Positions 44,975 through 54,091 of a stretch of 64,000 nt of DNA are shown here, piece after piece. This DNA comes from Aliarcobacter lanthieri (GTDB lineage Bacteria > Campylobacterota > Campylobacteria > Campylobacterales > Arcobacteraceae). The stretch spans positions 248,001-312,000 of the forward strand of contig NZ_CP053839.1 in assembly GCF_013201625.1 (NCBI RefSeq), given 5' to 3'. A model generated the notes under the pieces. That model saw nothing but the letters and a program-made list of their open reading frames with translations. It made no database searches and was not told the DNA's origin. Each line of letters starts with the position of its first letter. Position 1 is the first letter of the stretch. Made by a program: the position numbers and the translations under genes.

Positions 44975-46147
44975 TTACTTAAATAGTGCCTCTAATGATG
45001 AAGCATCACTTGATTTTACTTCATTCTCAATATTATTTACATTTGAAATATCTTTTTTAGATTCAATTTCAATTAACTCTATATCATATTTTGTAAGCAT
45101 AGAAGCAAGTCTAATATTAAGCCCAGCTTTTCCTATAGCTTTTGATTTTTGATCACTAAATATTGTAACAACAGCTTTTCCTTTATCATTTCCTTTTGGG
45201 GCAAATTCTATTTTTACACTATTTACTATTGCTGGAGATAATGCTCTTGCTATAAACATTTCTGGAATACTTGAATATTCAATACAATCTATGCTTTCAT
45301 TATTTAATTGGCTTGAAACAGAGTTTATTCTTACTCCTTTTACTCCTACAATTGCTCCAATTGCATCTATTTGAGGACTTGTAGTCGTAAGAGCAATTTT
45401 TGATCTAGTTCCTGGTATTCTAGCACTTGCTTCAATAATGATTTTTTCATCTTTTAATTCTGGAACTTCTAATGTTAAAAGGTTTTCTAAAAATTTAGGA
45501 CTTGTTCTTGATAATTCAACAATAAGTCCTAAAGTTTTATCTATATTTACAGATTTTACAACTGCATTTAAAGTATCTCCAACTTTAAAGTTTTCACCTT
45601 TAATTCTATTTTTTCTTTGCAATACACCTTTAATTTCACCAATTTCAATATATGTACTATCATTTTTATCAATTCTTGTTACAACTCCTGAAACAGTTTT
45701 CCCTATTTTTTCTTTATATTTTGATAAAACATTTTCTTCAACAAATCTTTGAAGTCTATATTCAAAGTTGCTAGATAAAATAGTTGCAGCATTTCTTCCC
45801 ATATTTTCAAACTCTAATTCATAACTTACAAAATCACCTATATCTAAATCAGCATTTATATTTTTTGCATCATCAATATTTATGAAATTTTCTTTATTTA
45901 TAAGATTACCTTCTTTATCTTTTGTATCTTCATTTAATCTAATATCATCATTTGATACAACTTCAATTTTTTGAAGAAGAATTAGCTTTTTATTTGTTCT
46001 ATCAATAGTTGCATCAAATATTAAAGAATAGTCAACCATCTTTTGTGCAGTTTTTATTAAAGCTTCTTTTAATGCATTTTCAACATCAGTAATTTTAAGC
46101 CCTTTTTCATAAGCAATAGAGTCTAAAATATCTATTATTTTATCCAT
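44975..46147 (-). CDS. nusA: Transcription elongation/termination factor NusA
   Basis: This 390-aa NusA runs from ATG 46147, which begins MDKIIDILDSIAYEKGLK and has GGGAAAA upstream. The frame stays open for 25 more codons upstream without family similarity. Order: N-terminal RNA-polymerase-binding domain, S1 domain (VSGVVTRIDKNDSTYIEIG), and KH1/KH2 (ASARIPGTRSKIAL; IGAIVGVKGVRINSV; AIGKAGLNIRLASML). The acidic repeats of E. coli NusA are absent, as usual in Campylobacterota. It modulates pausing, termination and rRNA antitermination. Confidence 0.95.
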   Translation of the reverse strand: MDKIIDILDSIAYEKGLKITDVENALKEALIKTAQKMVDYSLIFDATIDRTNKKLILLQKIEVVSNDDIRLNEDTKDKEGNLINKENFINIDDAKNINADLDIGDFVSYELEFENMGRNAATILSSNFEYRLQRFVEENVLSKYKEKIGKTVSGVVTRIDKNDSTYIEIGEIKGVLQRKNRIKGENFKVGDTLNAVVKSVNIDKTLGLIVELSRTSPKFLENLLTLEVPELKDEKIIIEASARIPGTRSKIALTTTSPQIDAIGAIVGVKGVRINSVSSQLNNESIDCIEYSSIPEMFIARALSPAIVNSVKIEFAPKGNDKGKAVVTIFSDQKSKAIGKAGLNIRLASMLTKYDIELIEIESKKDISNVNNIENEVKSSDASSLEALFK

Positions 46148-46296
46148 AATAATTTTCCCTTTTTTAACATTGAAATGATAATTGTGATTTTTCAATGCGA
46201 GTTTATGACAATAGTATATCAAAAATACCTTTTATACAAATTAAAGCAATTTTTGAATAAAATGTCCGATTAATTATCAATAAAAAGGTTTAATAA

Positions 46297-46539
46297 ATGG
46301 AATTATTACTTGCTAGAAATGAGTTAAATGAAAAACCAAAAAAAGTACAGTTAGAGAAGATAAAAGAGGAATTAGCTAAAGATAAGCAAAAAATTTTCTA
46401 TTTTGATAAAGATAACTCTCATAAAGATATGATGGCATTGGTTGAGGCATTAGAAAAAGAGGGATACAACATCTATTTTAGAGAAATAAAATATGGTTTA
46501 GCTGATGACGAGTATATGTATGAGGTTCATGCACTTTAA
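46297..46539 (+). CDS. HP0268-family small nuclease
   Basis: This 80-aa protein matches H. pylori HP0268 in pattern: MELLLARNELNEKPKKVQLE, then IFYFDKDNSHKDMMALVEAL and YGLADDEYMYEVHAL. HP0268 was reported to nick DNA and cleave RNA using acidic and Lys residues of a small alpha/beta fold. As in Helicobacter, it lies directly upstream of miaB (HP0269). The physiological role is unclear. Confidence 0.85.
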   Translation: MELLLARNELNEKPKKVQLEKIKEELAKDKQKIFYFDKDNSHKDMMALVEALEKEGYNIYFREIKYGLADDEYMYEVHAL

Positions 46540-46558
46540 TTATTAAGTGTTAAAAAAT

Positions 46559-47863
46559 ATGAGTAAAAAACTATTTATACAGACTTTGGGTTGTCAGATG
46601 AATGACACAGATAGTCAACATATTCAAGCAGAACTTGAAAAACATAAAGGCTATATAAAAACTGATAAACTAGAAGATGCAGATTTAATTATTATAAATA
46701 CTTGCTCAGTAAGAGAAAAACCTGTTCAAAAACTATTTTCTGAAATAGGGCAATTTAATAAAAAGAAAAAAGATGGTGCAAAAATTGGAGTTTGTGGATG
46801 TACAGCTTCACATTTAGGACAAGATATTATAAAAAGAGCACCTTACGTTGATTTTGTTTTAGGAGCTAGAAATATCTCAAAAATAAAAGATGTTGTTGAT
46901 ATAAAAGGTTCAGTTGAAGTTGCTATAACAAATGATGATTCACAATATGAGTTTGCAACTGCAAAGTCAAATCAATATAGAACAAGTGTTAATATATCAG
47001 TTGGCTGTGATAAAGAGTGTACATACTGCATTGTTCCAAGCACTAGAGGAGAAGAAATATCAATTCCTCCTGAAATGATAGTTTCTCAAATAAAAAAAGC
47101 AGTTAATCAAGGTGCTGTTGAAGTAATGCTTTTAGGACAAAATGTAAACTCTTATGGAAGAAGGTTTAGTGATAAGCGAGGAAAATATAGTTTCACTAAA
47201 CTTTTACAAGATATATCAAAAATTGATGGTTTAAAAAGAATAAGATTTACATCTCCTCATCCACTTCATATGGATGATGAATTCATTGAAGAATTTGCTA
47301 GAAATGATAAAATATCAAAATGTATTCATATGCCACTTCAAAGTGGCTCTACTACCATTTTAAAAGCTATGAGAAGAGGTTATACTAAAGAATGGTTTTT
47401 AAATAGAGCATCTAAACTTAGAAATTTAGTCCCAGATTTAAGAATTACAACAGATATTATTGTTGCTTTTCCAGGAGAAACTCAAGAGGATTTTCTTGAT
47501 ACTTTAGATGTTGTAAATCAAGTTAAATTTGATCAAATTTTTAATTTTAAATATTCTCCAAGACCAGGTACAAAAGCTTTAGAGTTTAAAGATAAAGAGA
47601 TAGATGATGAAATTGGAAGTTCAAGATTAACGCAACTTATAGATATTCATAAGAGATATTTGGAAGAGTCAATGCCAAAACTTGTTGGACAAACACTTAA
47701 TGTTTTAGTAGAGAGTCTTAAACCAAATGGCGAAGTAACAGGTTATACAGATAATTATTACCAAGTTTTTGCAAAAGGTAGTGATGAGTTATTAGGTAAA
47801 TTTGTAGATATTAAAATTACAAGTGCAACAAGAACAGCATTAAAAGGCGAAGTTGTAGAATAA
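46559..47863 (+). CDS. miaB: tRNA-2-methylthio-N6-dimethylallyladenosine synthase
   Basis: This 434-aa radical SAM methylthiotransferase modifies A37 of tRNAs reading UNN codons. The N-terminal UPF0004 domain carries three cluster Cys (GCQMND, NTCSVRE, GVCGCTAS). The radical SAM motif is GCDKECTYCIVPSTRG, and the C-terminal TRAM domain begins near LVGQTLNVLVES. I prefer ATG 46559 (MSKKLF); a GTG at 46547 is also in frame. It shares its last base with the next gene. Confidence 0.95.
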   Translation: MSKKLFIQTLGCQMNDTDSQHIQAELEKHKGYIKTDKLEDADLIIINTCSVREKPVQKLFSEIGQFNKKKKDGAKIGVCGCTASHLGQDIIKRAPYVDFVLGARNISKIKDVVDIKGSVEVAITNDDSQYEFATAKSNQYRTSVNISVGCDKECTYCIVPSTRGEEISIPPEMIVSQIKKAVNQGAVEVMLLGQNVNSYGRRFSDKRGKYSFTKLLQDISKIDGLKRIRFTSPHPLHMDDEFIEEFARNDKISKCIHMPLQSGSTTILKAMRRGYTKEWFLNRASKLRNLVPDLRITTDIIVAFPGETQEDFLDTLDVVNQVKFDQIFNFKYSPRPGTKALEFKDKEIDDEIGSSRLTQLIDIHKRYLEESMPKLVGQTLNVLVESLKPNGEVTGYTDNYYQVFAKGSDELLGKFVDIKITSATRTALKGEVVE

Positions 47864-48474
47864 TGTGGAAATCATTTAAAAAGAAGTTTGCACCATATTT
47901 ACTTTATTTGGTAGTAAAAATTATATATGCTACAAATAAAAAAACTTATCACCATCCAAAAGATAATAACGAACCTTTTGTACTTTGTATGTGGCATGGA
48001 GATTTACTTTCACAAATTTTTAATTACCATCAATTTAGAAACTATGGTAATGTAAGAGCAATGATTAGTGAAAATAGAGATGGAGAAATAATTGCTAAAA
48101 TAGCATCTTTATTTAATTGTGGGGCTATTAGAGGTTCTAGTTCTAAAGGTGCTACAAAAGTGTTTATAAATGCTTTGAAAGAGTTGAAATTGGGTAATGA
48201 TGTAGCAATAACTCCAGATGGTCCACGAGGTCCAAGATATAGTATTGCAGATGGAGTTGTATTAATTTCACAAAAGAGTGGAAAAGATATAAGATGTTTT
48301 AATGCCATTCCTACAAAATACTGGCAGTTTAAATCTTGGGATAAATTTGTTTTACCAAAACCATTTGGTAAAATAGATTTCTATGTAAGTGAATCTTTTA
48401 GTGTAGAAGGTTTAGAAGTAGAAGAGGCAAAAAATGTAATCAAGCAAAGAATGTTAGTTCATTCTTTAAAATAA
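47863..48474 (+). CDS. DUF374-family lysophospholipid acyltransferase-like protein
   Basis: This 203-aa protein has CMWHGDLLSQIF in the position of the HX4D acyltransferase motif, GAIRGSSSKGATKVF, and the strongly conserved VAITPDGPRGPRY. This is the DUF374/LPLAT-like family, thought to acylate lipid A precursors or lysophospholipids at the inner membrane. An N-terminal hydrophobic helix (YLLYLVVKIIYA) anchors it. It is coupled to miaB by a 1-bp overlap. Confidence 0.87.
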   Translation: MWKSFKKKFAPYLLYLVVKIIYATNKKTYHHPKDNNEPFVLCMWHGDLLSQIFNYHQFRNYGNVRAMISENRDGEIIAKIASLFNCGAIRGSSSKGATKVFINALKELKLGNDVAITPDGPRGPRYSIADGVVLISQKSGKDIRCFNAIPTKYWQFKSWDKFVLPKPFGKIDFYVSESFSVEGLEVEEAKNVIKQRMLVHSLK

Positions 48475-48486
48475 TTAGGGATGCTT

Positions 48487-50061
48487 ATGTTTAAAAAAGA
48501 GACTTTTTTTATCAATGCTGTAAAGCAAAATAATCAGCTAAAAATTGAATACAAAAAATACTTAAATTCAAAAGAACAAAGTAGTGATAATTCTACTTTT
48601 TTAATTGAAGGAGATATATTACCTGATAATATTGTTCAAAAATTAAATACTTGGCAAAGAGATAATGATTTTAGTTATATTTCAACAATTCTTTTAAGTG
48701 ATACTACTAAACTTGTTCCTAAGGCAGTGTCTTCTAAAATAAAAGATTGTGAAATTGTAAATTTTAATGATTTATATGATATTGCTGTTTTAAAAACAAC
48801 ATTATTTGAAACTCAAAATTATTTTGCTAAAACGGGAATAGATTTTATTTATTCAGCTTTTCATATTATAAATTTACATATACAAAAGCATAAATCTAAA
48901 AATGAGCTATTGTTTTTTATATATCATAATAGAGCATATATTTTAATTGTAGATAAAAATAGTGTTATAGTTTATAATGAAGTTGTTGATTTACTAACTT
49001 TTGATGCTGTGAGAAGAAGCCATTTTTATCAAGATGATTTAGAAGGGCAAAAGCTTTATGATGAACTTTATTATTTAGAACTCATTGAACTCTTACAAAA
49101 AATATTAAAAGATTTTCATCAAAAACATAAGGATGTTTTTGTACAAAAAGTATCAATACTTTTTAATTTACGTAATCTAACAAAAGAGCAGTTATCTAGT
49201 ATTAGTCAAGAATTAATGTTAAAAGTTGATGATTATACTATTGATATAGATGAAGAGTTATTTAAACTTTCACAAGATAATTTAAATCAAAAAAGTTTTA
49301 TAAAACCTAGAAAAAAGAAAAAAAGAAGAGATCCTAGATATATATTTTTAGTAATTTTATTTGCATTATTATTTTTTGGTGCATATAAAATATATAGTAT
49401 GATTGATTTTAAAAATATTGCTTTAAAACTAAATTTGATTGAGGCAAAAAAAGAGATAATTTTAGACAAACTTCCTGATCATATTTTAAATAATAGTAAG
49501 AAAGAGTTGAGAATAGAATCTATTTTTAAATCAATTCCAAATAATTTGATGATAAATAAACTTACTTTGAACTCAAATGATTTAGAGTTAAAAGTTCTTG
49601 CAAAAGATGATGAAAGCTTAAAGCTTTTAAACTTAGCTTTAAATTCTATATATGCAAACGTAGATTCAAAAAAAGTTGATGAAAAACAACAAAATGATTT
49701 TGAAGCAGTTGTTATTGCTAAGAATGAATTAGAATTAAAAGATGTTACATATAAAGTATTTACAAAAGACTATTTACAAGATGAAGAATTTGATGTTGAA
49801 AGTATAAATGAACAGCTCAAAATACTACTTCCAGAACACTCAATAATAAAAATTATTGATAGATATGATGCTTCAAAAGTTTATGTTTTTGCTTTTAGTG
49901 TAAATACAATAATAAAAGAACCTAAAGATTTTTTTGATTTATTAACAGCAATAAATAGTGAGTTATATTCTATAACTTTAGCAAATCCAATAGTTATGAA
50001 AAATACAGATTTAGGAATAGAAGTAGAGTTTGTTTTAGAGTTTAATCAGCTAAAAAACTAA
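48487..50061 (+). CDS. Conserved single-span membrane protein
   Basis: This 524-aa protein starts at ATG 48487 with AGGG about 7 nt away; an in-frame ATG at 48481 lies too close to it. A cytoplasmic region of about 275 residues includes an actin-like-looking segment (ELLFFIYHNRAYILIVDKNS). A basic stop-transfer stretch (KPRKKKKRRDPR) and one membrane helix (about 283-303) precede a periplasmic domain of about 220 residues. This layout resembles pilus or secretion assembly proteins of the PilM/PilN kind, but no other such genes are near. Function unknown. It follows the DUF374 gene closely. Confidence 0.7.
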   Translation: MFKKETFFINAVKQNNQLKIEYKKYLNSKEQSSDNSTFLIEGDILPDNIVQKLNTWQRDNDFSYISTILLSDTTKLVPKAVSSKIKDCEIVNFNDLYDIAVLKTTLFETQNYFAKTGIDFIYSAFHIINLHIQKHKSKNELLFFIYHNRAYILIVDKNSVIVYNEVVDLLTFDAVRRSHFYQDDLEGQKLYDELYYLELIELLQKILKDFHQKHKDVFVQKVSILFNLRNLTKEQLSSISQELMLKVDDYTIDIDEELFKLSQDNLNQKSFIKPRKKKKRRDPRYIFLVILFALLFFGAYKIYSMIDFKNIALKLNLIEAKKEIILDKLPDHILNNSKKELRIESIFKSIPNNLMINKLTLNSNDLELKVLAKDDESLKLLNLALNSIYANVDSKKVDEKQQNDFEAVVIAKNELELKDVTYKVFTKDYLQDEEFDVESINEQLKILLPEHSIIKIIDRYDASKVYVFAFSVNTIIKEPKDFFDLLTAINSELYSITLANPIVMKNTDLGIEVEFVLEFNQLKN

Positions 50062-50083
50062 AAGTTTTACCAAACTTTTAGTT
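50056..50083. terminator. Bidirectional terminator between the membrane-protein gene and mqnE
   Basis: A perfect 12-bp stem (AACTAAAAGTTT / AAACTTTTAGTT) with a TACC loop overlaps the ends of both convergent genes. Confidence 0.85.
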
Positions 50084-51128
50084 CATTATAAATACTATCT
50101 CTTTCAACTGGAATAAATCCAGAGTTTCTTATAAGCTCTATAAACTCATTTTGCATAATTCCTTTAGAACTAGCAGCTCCAGCGGCACTTTGAATAGATT
50201 CTTTTTCTATTGTTCCATCTACATCATTTGCTCCAAATTCTTGAGCAATTAAAGCTAGTTTTACCGTTGAAGTTGCCCAATATGCTTTTATATTTGGAAT
50301 ATTATCAAGCATAATTCTTGCTATTGCATAAGTTTTTAATATCTCATGAGCAGTTACAGGTTCTTTTACTTTTAAATAATTATTTTGAGTTTGAAAGACA
50401 AGTGGAATAAAAGCATTAAATCCATTTGTAATATCTTGTAAATTTCTAAGTCTTAACATATGATCAATTCTATGTTCTCTTGTTTCAATATGACCAAAAA
50501 GCATCGTTGCATTACTTTTTTTTCCTTTTTCATGCCAAAGCTTATGAATTTCTATCCATTGATCAGAACTAACTTTCCCTCCACAAATTCTTTTTCTTAC
50601 TTTTTCATCAAATATTTCAGCTCCACCACCTGGCATTGAATCTACACCATAGTTAATCATTGTATTTATGATATCTTCATAGTTCAAATTATATTGTTTA
50701 CTTAAAAAATGAATCTCAGCAGCTGTTAGAGCCTTTATATGAATATGAGGAAAATTTGTTTTTATTTTTTGAAAAATTTCCATATACCATTGAAGTCCAG
50801 TGTGTGGATTATGTGCAGATACTATATGAACTTCTTTTATATCATTTTTTGAAGAGTTTTTTACAATATCTAAAATCTCTTCATGAGTCAAAGTATATTG
50901 ATTTGGATTTTTTCTACTTGCACTATATGCACAAAATTGGCAAACATCTTTACAGATATTTGTTGGATTTATATGGCGGTTTATATTAAAGTATGTTTTC
51001 TTTTGATGTTTCTCTTCTCTAATTCTATTTGCATATTTACCCAAAGTTATTAGATCAAAATCATAAAGTTTTATACCATCTTCATAAGATAATCGTTCAT
51101 TACTTTCAAGTTTATTTAAAATATCCAT
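50067..51128 (-). CDS. mqnE: Aminofutalosine synthase
   Basis: This 353-aa radical SAM enzyme of the futalosine menaquinone pathway joins 3-[(1-carboxyvinyl)oxy]benzoate to SAM to make 6-amino-6-deoxyfutalosine. NPTNICKDVCQFCAYSASR supplies C-x3-C-x2-C. HIVSAHNPHTGLQWY, DSMPGGGAEIFDEKVR and GHIETREHRIDHMLRLR are typical of the MqnE/MqnC group. Menaquinone is the respiratory quinone of Campylobacterota, which use this pathway instead of MenF-MenA. Confidence 0.92.
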   Translation of the reverse strand: MDILNKLESNERLSYEDGIKLYDFDLITLGKYANRIREEKHQKKTYFNINRHINPTNICKDVCQFCAYSASRKNPNQYTLTHEEILDIVKNSSKNDIKEVHIVSAHNPHTGLQWYMEIFQKIKTNFPHIHIKALTAAEIHFLSKQYNLNYEDIINTMINYGVDSMPGGGAEIFDEKVRKRICGGKVSSDQWIEIHKLWHEKGKKSNATMLFGHIETREHRIDHMLRLRNLQDITNGFNAFIPLVFQTQNNYLKVKEPVTAHEILKTYAIARIMLDNIPNIKAYWATSTVKLALIAQEFGANDVDGTIEKESIQSAAGAASSKGIMQNEFIELIRNSGFIPVERDSIYNELKVW

Positions 51129-51134
51129 ACCTTC

Positions 51135-51452
51135 CTACTTACAATCAAAATCTTTTGTATATGAGTTATCTTTTTCATGATGAACAAATCCCATACACTT
51201 TTTTTGCATATCTTTGTCATAAAAAACTATTTTGTATACACTACTTTTTATTCTTGTCTGAATATCTTCTACATTTAGTTTATTTACAACTTTTAAATTT
51301 TCTATATTTTTATGTCCTAAAGTAACTAAAATCTCACTCATCTTTTGTGTTTTTAATGTTTGTAAAATAAAAAATATTCCAAATGATAAAATTATAATAA
51401 TAGAGATTATAACAACTGTCTTTTTAGGTAATTTTCTTACTTCATAATTCAT
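51135..51452 (-). CDS. Small single-span hypothetical protein
   Basis: This 105-aa protein has one N-terminal membrane helix (about 12-32, VVIISIIIILSFGIFFIL), so most of it faces the periplasm. The soluble part contains two Cys (KKCMGF and the C-terminal DFDCK) that could form a disulphide. I do not recognise a family. It overlaps the carbonic anhydrase stop by 4 bp and precedes mqnE by 6 bp, so it is in a bioF-CA-this-mqnE minus-strand run. Confidence 0.7.
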   Translation of the reverse strand: MNYEVRKLPKKTVVIISIIIILSFGIFFILQTLKTQKMSEILVTLGHKNIENLKVVNKLNVEDIQTRIKSSVYKIVFYDKDMQKKCMGFVHHEKDNSYTKDFDCK

Positions 51453-52096
51453 TTTTTATAATCTTCTAAAGGTTTAAATGTACAGTCAATACCATCATAA
51501 TAATCTATTGTTCCATCTTCAATTTTGTAATACCAACCATGAATTTGAAGCTCACTATTTTTAATTTTTTCTACAATATAAGGAAAACTCAAAAGATTTT
51601 CCATTTGATATACAATCGATACTTTTTCAGTTGTTCTATAAATATGTTCTTTATCTTCTTTATTTGGTGCTGCTAACAAAGTATATTCTTTTGCTTTTTT
51701 ACCTAGTTCTAACCATTTTTTTACATTTGTTAGTTCAGGAGAATTTTCTAAATCTTGATATAAACTTTTACAAGCTCCGCAATGTGAATGCCCACATACT
51801 ATTATATGTTTTACATTCAAAACATTTACAGCATATTCAATAGCAGCTGAAGTTCCATGGTAGTCATTGTCAGGGTTGTATGGAGGTACAAAATTTCCAA
51901 CATTTCTTAATATAAATAAATCTCCTGGTTTTGTATCTAACATTAAATCTGGAGTTACTCTACTATCACTACAACCTATAAATAAAACTTCTGGTTTTTG
52001 ACCAGTTTTTACTAATTGTTTTAAATCTGTTTCATATTCTGAAAATCTTGCTTCTCTAAATTTCTTATTTCCTTTTATTAAATCATTTATTTGCAT
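51449..52096 (-). CDS. Beta-class carbonic anhydrase
   Basis: This 215-aa zinc enzyme interconverts CO2 and bicarbonate, supplying carboxylases and buffering. Zinc ligands are visible in LFIGCSDSRVTPDL (Cys, Asp-Arg dyad) and IIVCGHSHCGACKSL (His, Cys). The NFVPPYNPDNDYHGTSAAIEYAV region is typical of the family. No signal peptide, so cytoplasmic. The start overlaps bioF by 14 bp. Confidence 0.93.
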   Translation of the reverse strand: MQINDLIKGNKKFREARFSEYETDLKQLVKTGQKPEVLFIGCSDSRVTPDLMLDTKPGDLFILRNVGNFVPPYNPDNDYHGTSAAIEYAVNVLNVKHIIVCGHSHCGACKSLYQDLENSPELTNVKKWLELGKKAKEYTLLAAPNKEDKEHIYRTTEKVSIVYQMENLLSFPYIVEKIKNSELQIHGWYYKIEDGTIDYYDGIDCTFKPLEDYKK

Positions 52097-53186
52097 TGAG
52101 TTCCTTTATTGCATTGCATACTTGAATTAAGTCACTATTTGACACATCAATTTTTGCTATAAGTCTAATTATTGCATTTTTTACTGTTGGTTGCCTAATT
52201 GCTCCAACTAAAAAGCCTTTTTGTTTTAAAGATTTTTGTATCTCCAACACTTTTTTATTGTCATTTACTAAAATTGGAATAATTAGTGATTTTGAGTTTA
52301 TTCCTAAATAGCTTTGAATTATAGTTAATTTTTGTTTAATTTTTTGACTTAATTGTTTTTTATTTTTTTGAATATATTTTAGACTTTCAAGTCCTAATGC
52401 CGTATCAAAAAGTGATGGGGCTGTTGAATATATAATGGGTTTTGCTCTATTTTGTAAGAATTTTATAATATTTTTTGAAGCAAGAATATAAGCTCCATAA
52501 GAACCATAAGCTTTTCCTAAAGTTCCCATTTTAATATGATTATTTGTTGGTTTTATATTATAATAATCAAAGATACCTAAAAGATTTTTACCTAAAACTC
52601 CAGAGCTATGAGCTTCATCAACTATTAAAAGAGTATTATATTTATCTGCAATATCAAAAATTTCTTTTTTTGCTAAATCTCCACCCATAGAGTAAACACC
52701 TTCTATGGCTATTATTTTTCTTCCAGTCCTTGTACAAGTATTGATTTTTTCTTCTAAATCTTTTTCATCATTATGATTAAAAATAATAACTTGAGAATGA
52801 TGTAAAAGTTTTGTAGCTAAGATACCACTTGCATGATATTCTTCATCAATAAAGAGTGTATCACTTTTTCGTGTTAATGCTTCAATCATAGAAATATTTG
52901 CTAAAAATCCACTTCCTACTATTATTGCATCTTCAAAATTATTAAATAAAGATAATTTGTTTTCAAACTCTTTATGTATTTTGGAGTATCCATTTACAAG
53001 CATTGATGCTTTTGGACTAAAATAATGATTATTTAGAACTCTTTTATAAGCTTTTTTAAAAAGCTTTTTATTTGTAGAAAGTCCTAAATAGTCATTTGAT
53101 GCTAAATCAATCAAATTATTTTCAAAAACTATTCTATTTCTTAGACGATTTGATTTTTCTATAGATTCTAACTCTTTTTCGTACAA
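52083..53186 (-). CDS. bioF: 8-amino-7-oxononanoate synthase-type aminotransferase-fold enzyme
   Basis: This 367-aa PLP-dependent alpha-oxoamine synthase starts at TTG 53186 with AAGGA 6-7 nt upstream. BioF condenses pimeloyl-ACP with alanine in biotin synthesis. ASNDYLGLS, DEEYHASG, EGVYSMGGDLA, LLIVDEAHSSGVLG (PLP Asp/His) and KMGTLGKAYGSYGAY (Schiff-base Lys) are all present. The related Kbl (2-amino-3-ketobutyrate ligase) is the main alternative, but length and context favour BioF. No other bio genes are in the window. Confidence 0.87.
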   Translation of the reverse strand: MYEKELESIEKSNRLRNRIVFENNLIDLASNDYLGLSTNKKLFKKAYKRVLNNHYFSPKASMLVNGYSKIHKEFENKLSLFNNFEDAIIVGSGFLANISMIEALTRKSDTLFIDEEYHASGILATKLLHHSQVIIFNHNDEKDLEEKINTCTRTGRKIIAIEGVYSMGGDLAKKEIFDIADKYNTLLIVDEAHSSGVLGKNLLGIFDYYNIKPTNNHIKMGTLGKAYGSYGAYILASKNIIKFLQNRAKPIIYSTAPSLFDTALGLESLKYIQKNKKQLSQKIKQKLTIIQSYLGINSKSLIIPILVNDNKKVLEIQKSLKQKGFLVGAIRQPTVKNAIIRLIAKIDVSNSDLIQVCNAIKELNANK

Positions 53187-53338
53187 AAATATTCCTTAGA
53201 TAAAGTTATAATGTTATCTAAAAACTAATATTAGGAAGATTAAATAAAGAATTTTAAAATTTTAGAAAAATGCTAGATTGTTGCTATTAAAATAAATTAT
53301 AATTCTTATCTACTAATTAAAAATAGTTAGGGAGAGAG

Positions 53339-53372
53339 ACCAAAGGTGTTTATTGCGACCTTCACCTTTGGT
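53339..53372. other. Conspicuous hairpin between yraN and bioF
   Basis: ACCAAAGGTG (53339-53348) pairs perfectly with CACCTTTGGT (53363-53372) around TTTATTGCGACCTT. It sits in a 190-bp gap and is notably less AT-rich than its surroundings. There is no T-run on either side. It could terminate thiS-yraN on the minus strand. On the plus strand it could be the 3' hairpin of a small RNA, with a TATAAT at 53298-53303 upstream. Confidence 0.4.
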
Positions 53373-53376
53373 TATT

Positions 53377-53715
53377 CTATATAGTTATATTTTCAATCAT
53401 ATTTATTTTATTTTCTGTTACTATGATAGCATTAATACAAAAAGCATAATTAATATTTTTTATTTGTATATAATATTCAACACTTTTTTTTATTCTTGAT
53501 AGTTTTTGTTTTGTTAAGTTTAATATTGCAGTTTCGAAGTCTAAAGCAGATTTTACTTCAAAGAAGTAATAAATATCATCTTTAATTGAAATAATATCTA
53601 TTTCACCCATTTTCTTTGCATAAAAATTTGTTTCTATTATTTCAAATTTATTATTCTTTAAAAAGAGAATAGCTTCTTTTTCAGCTTTATCTCCTTTTAA
53701 TTTACTCATATTCAT
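53377..53715 (-). CDS. YraN/UPF0102 family endonuclease-like protein
   Basis: This 112-aa protein belongs to the YraN family: KGDKAEKEAILFLKNNKFEI then KKMGEIDIISIKDDIYYFFEVKSA, which gives the PD-(D/E)xK-like D...ExK core. The family is nearly universal and its role is not settled, though it is often beside genes for DNA or RNA processing. Both ATGs at the start (MNM) are possible. It overlaps thiS by 4 bp. Confidence 0.88.
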   Translation of the reverse strand: MNMSKLKGDKAEKEAILFLKNNKFEIIETNFYAKKMGEIDIISIKDDIYYFFEVKSALDFETAILNLTKQKLSRIKKSVEYYIQIKNINYAFCINAIIVTENKINMIENITI

Positions 53716-53912
53716 CCCCCACCAACAAAATTTAAAAGCTCTATAGCATCATTTTCTTTTGGTTTAAATGTATTCCAATTGTCTTTTTTTACAATATCCA
53801 TATTAACTGCAGCTGCCATAACTTTATCTGTAATTTGTAAATTATCAATAATTTCTTGTAGTGTCAAATTTTCTATAAACTCTTTTGATTGACCATTTAT
53901 AATAAGTTTCAT
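53712..53912 (-). CDS. thiS: Sulfur carrier protein ThiS
   Basis: This 66-aa ubiquitin-like protein carries sulfur as a C-terminal thiocarboxylate to build the thiazole ring of thiamine. MKLIINGQSKEF, LQEIIDNL, AAAVNMDIV and the terminal NFVGGG show the beta-grasp fold and the Gly-Gly tail (with an extra Gly). No thiF/G/H are adjacent. It is coupled to yraN. Confidence 0.9.
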   Translation of the reverse strand: MKLIINGQSKEFIENLTLQEIIDNLQITDKVMAAAVNMDIVKKDNWNTFKPKENDAIELLNFVGGG

Positions 53913-54091
53913 AAACTAACCTTTAATATATTTTAAAAGTCTAAATTATACAAAGACTTGCCTTATTTTACTTAGTATTGGTTTTATAATCAATTTTTTA
54001 TATATTTTAATTAAGTAATAGTCATTTTATATGTAATTATAAAGTAATCAATAATGTAATATAATTTTAAAATAGTAAAAAAGGAGACTTT

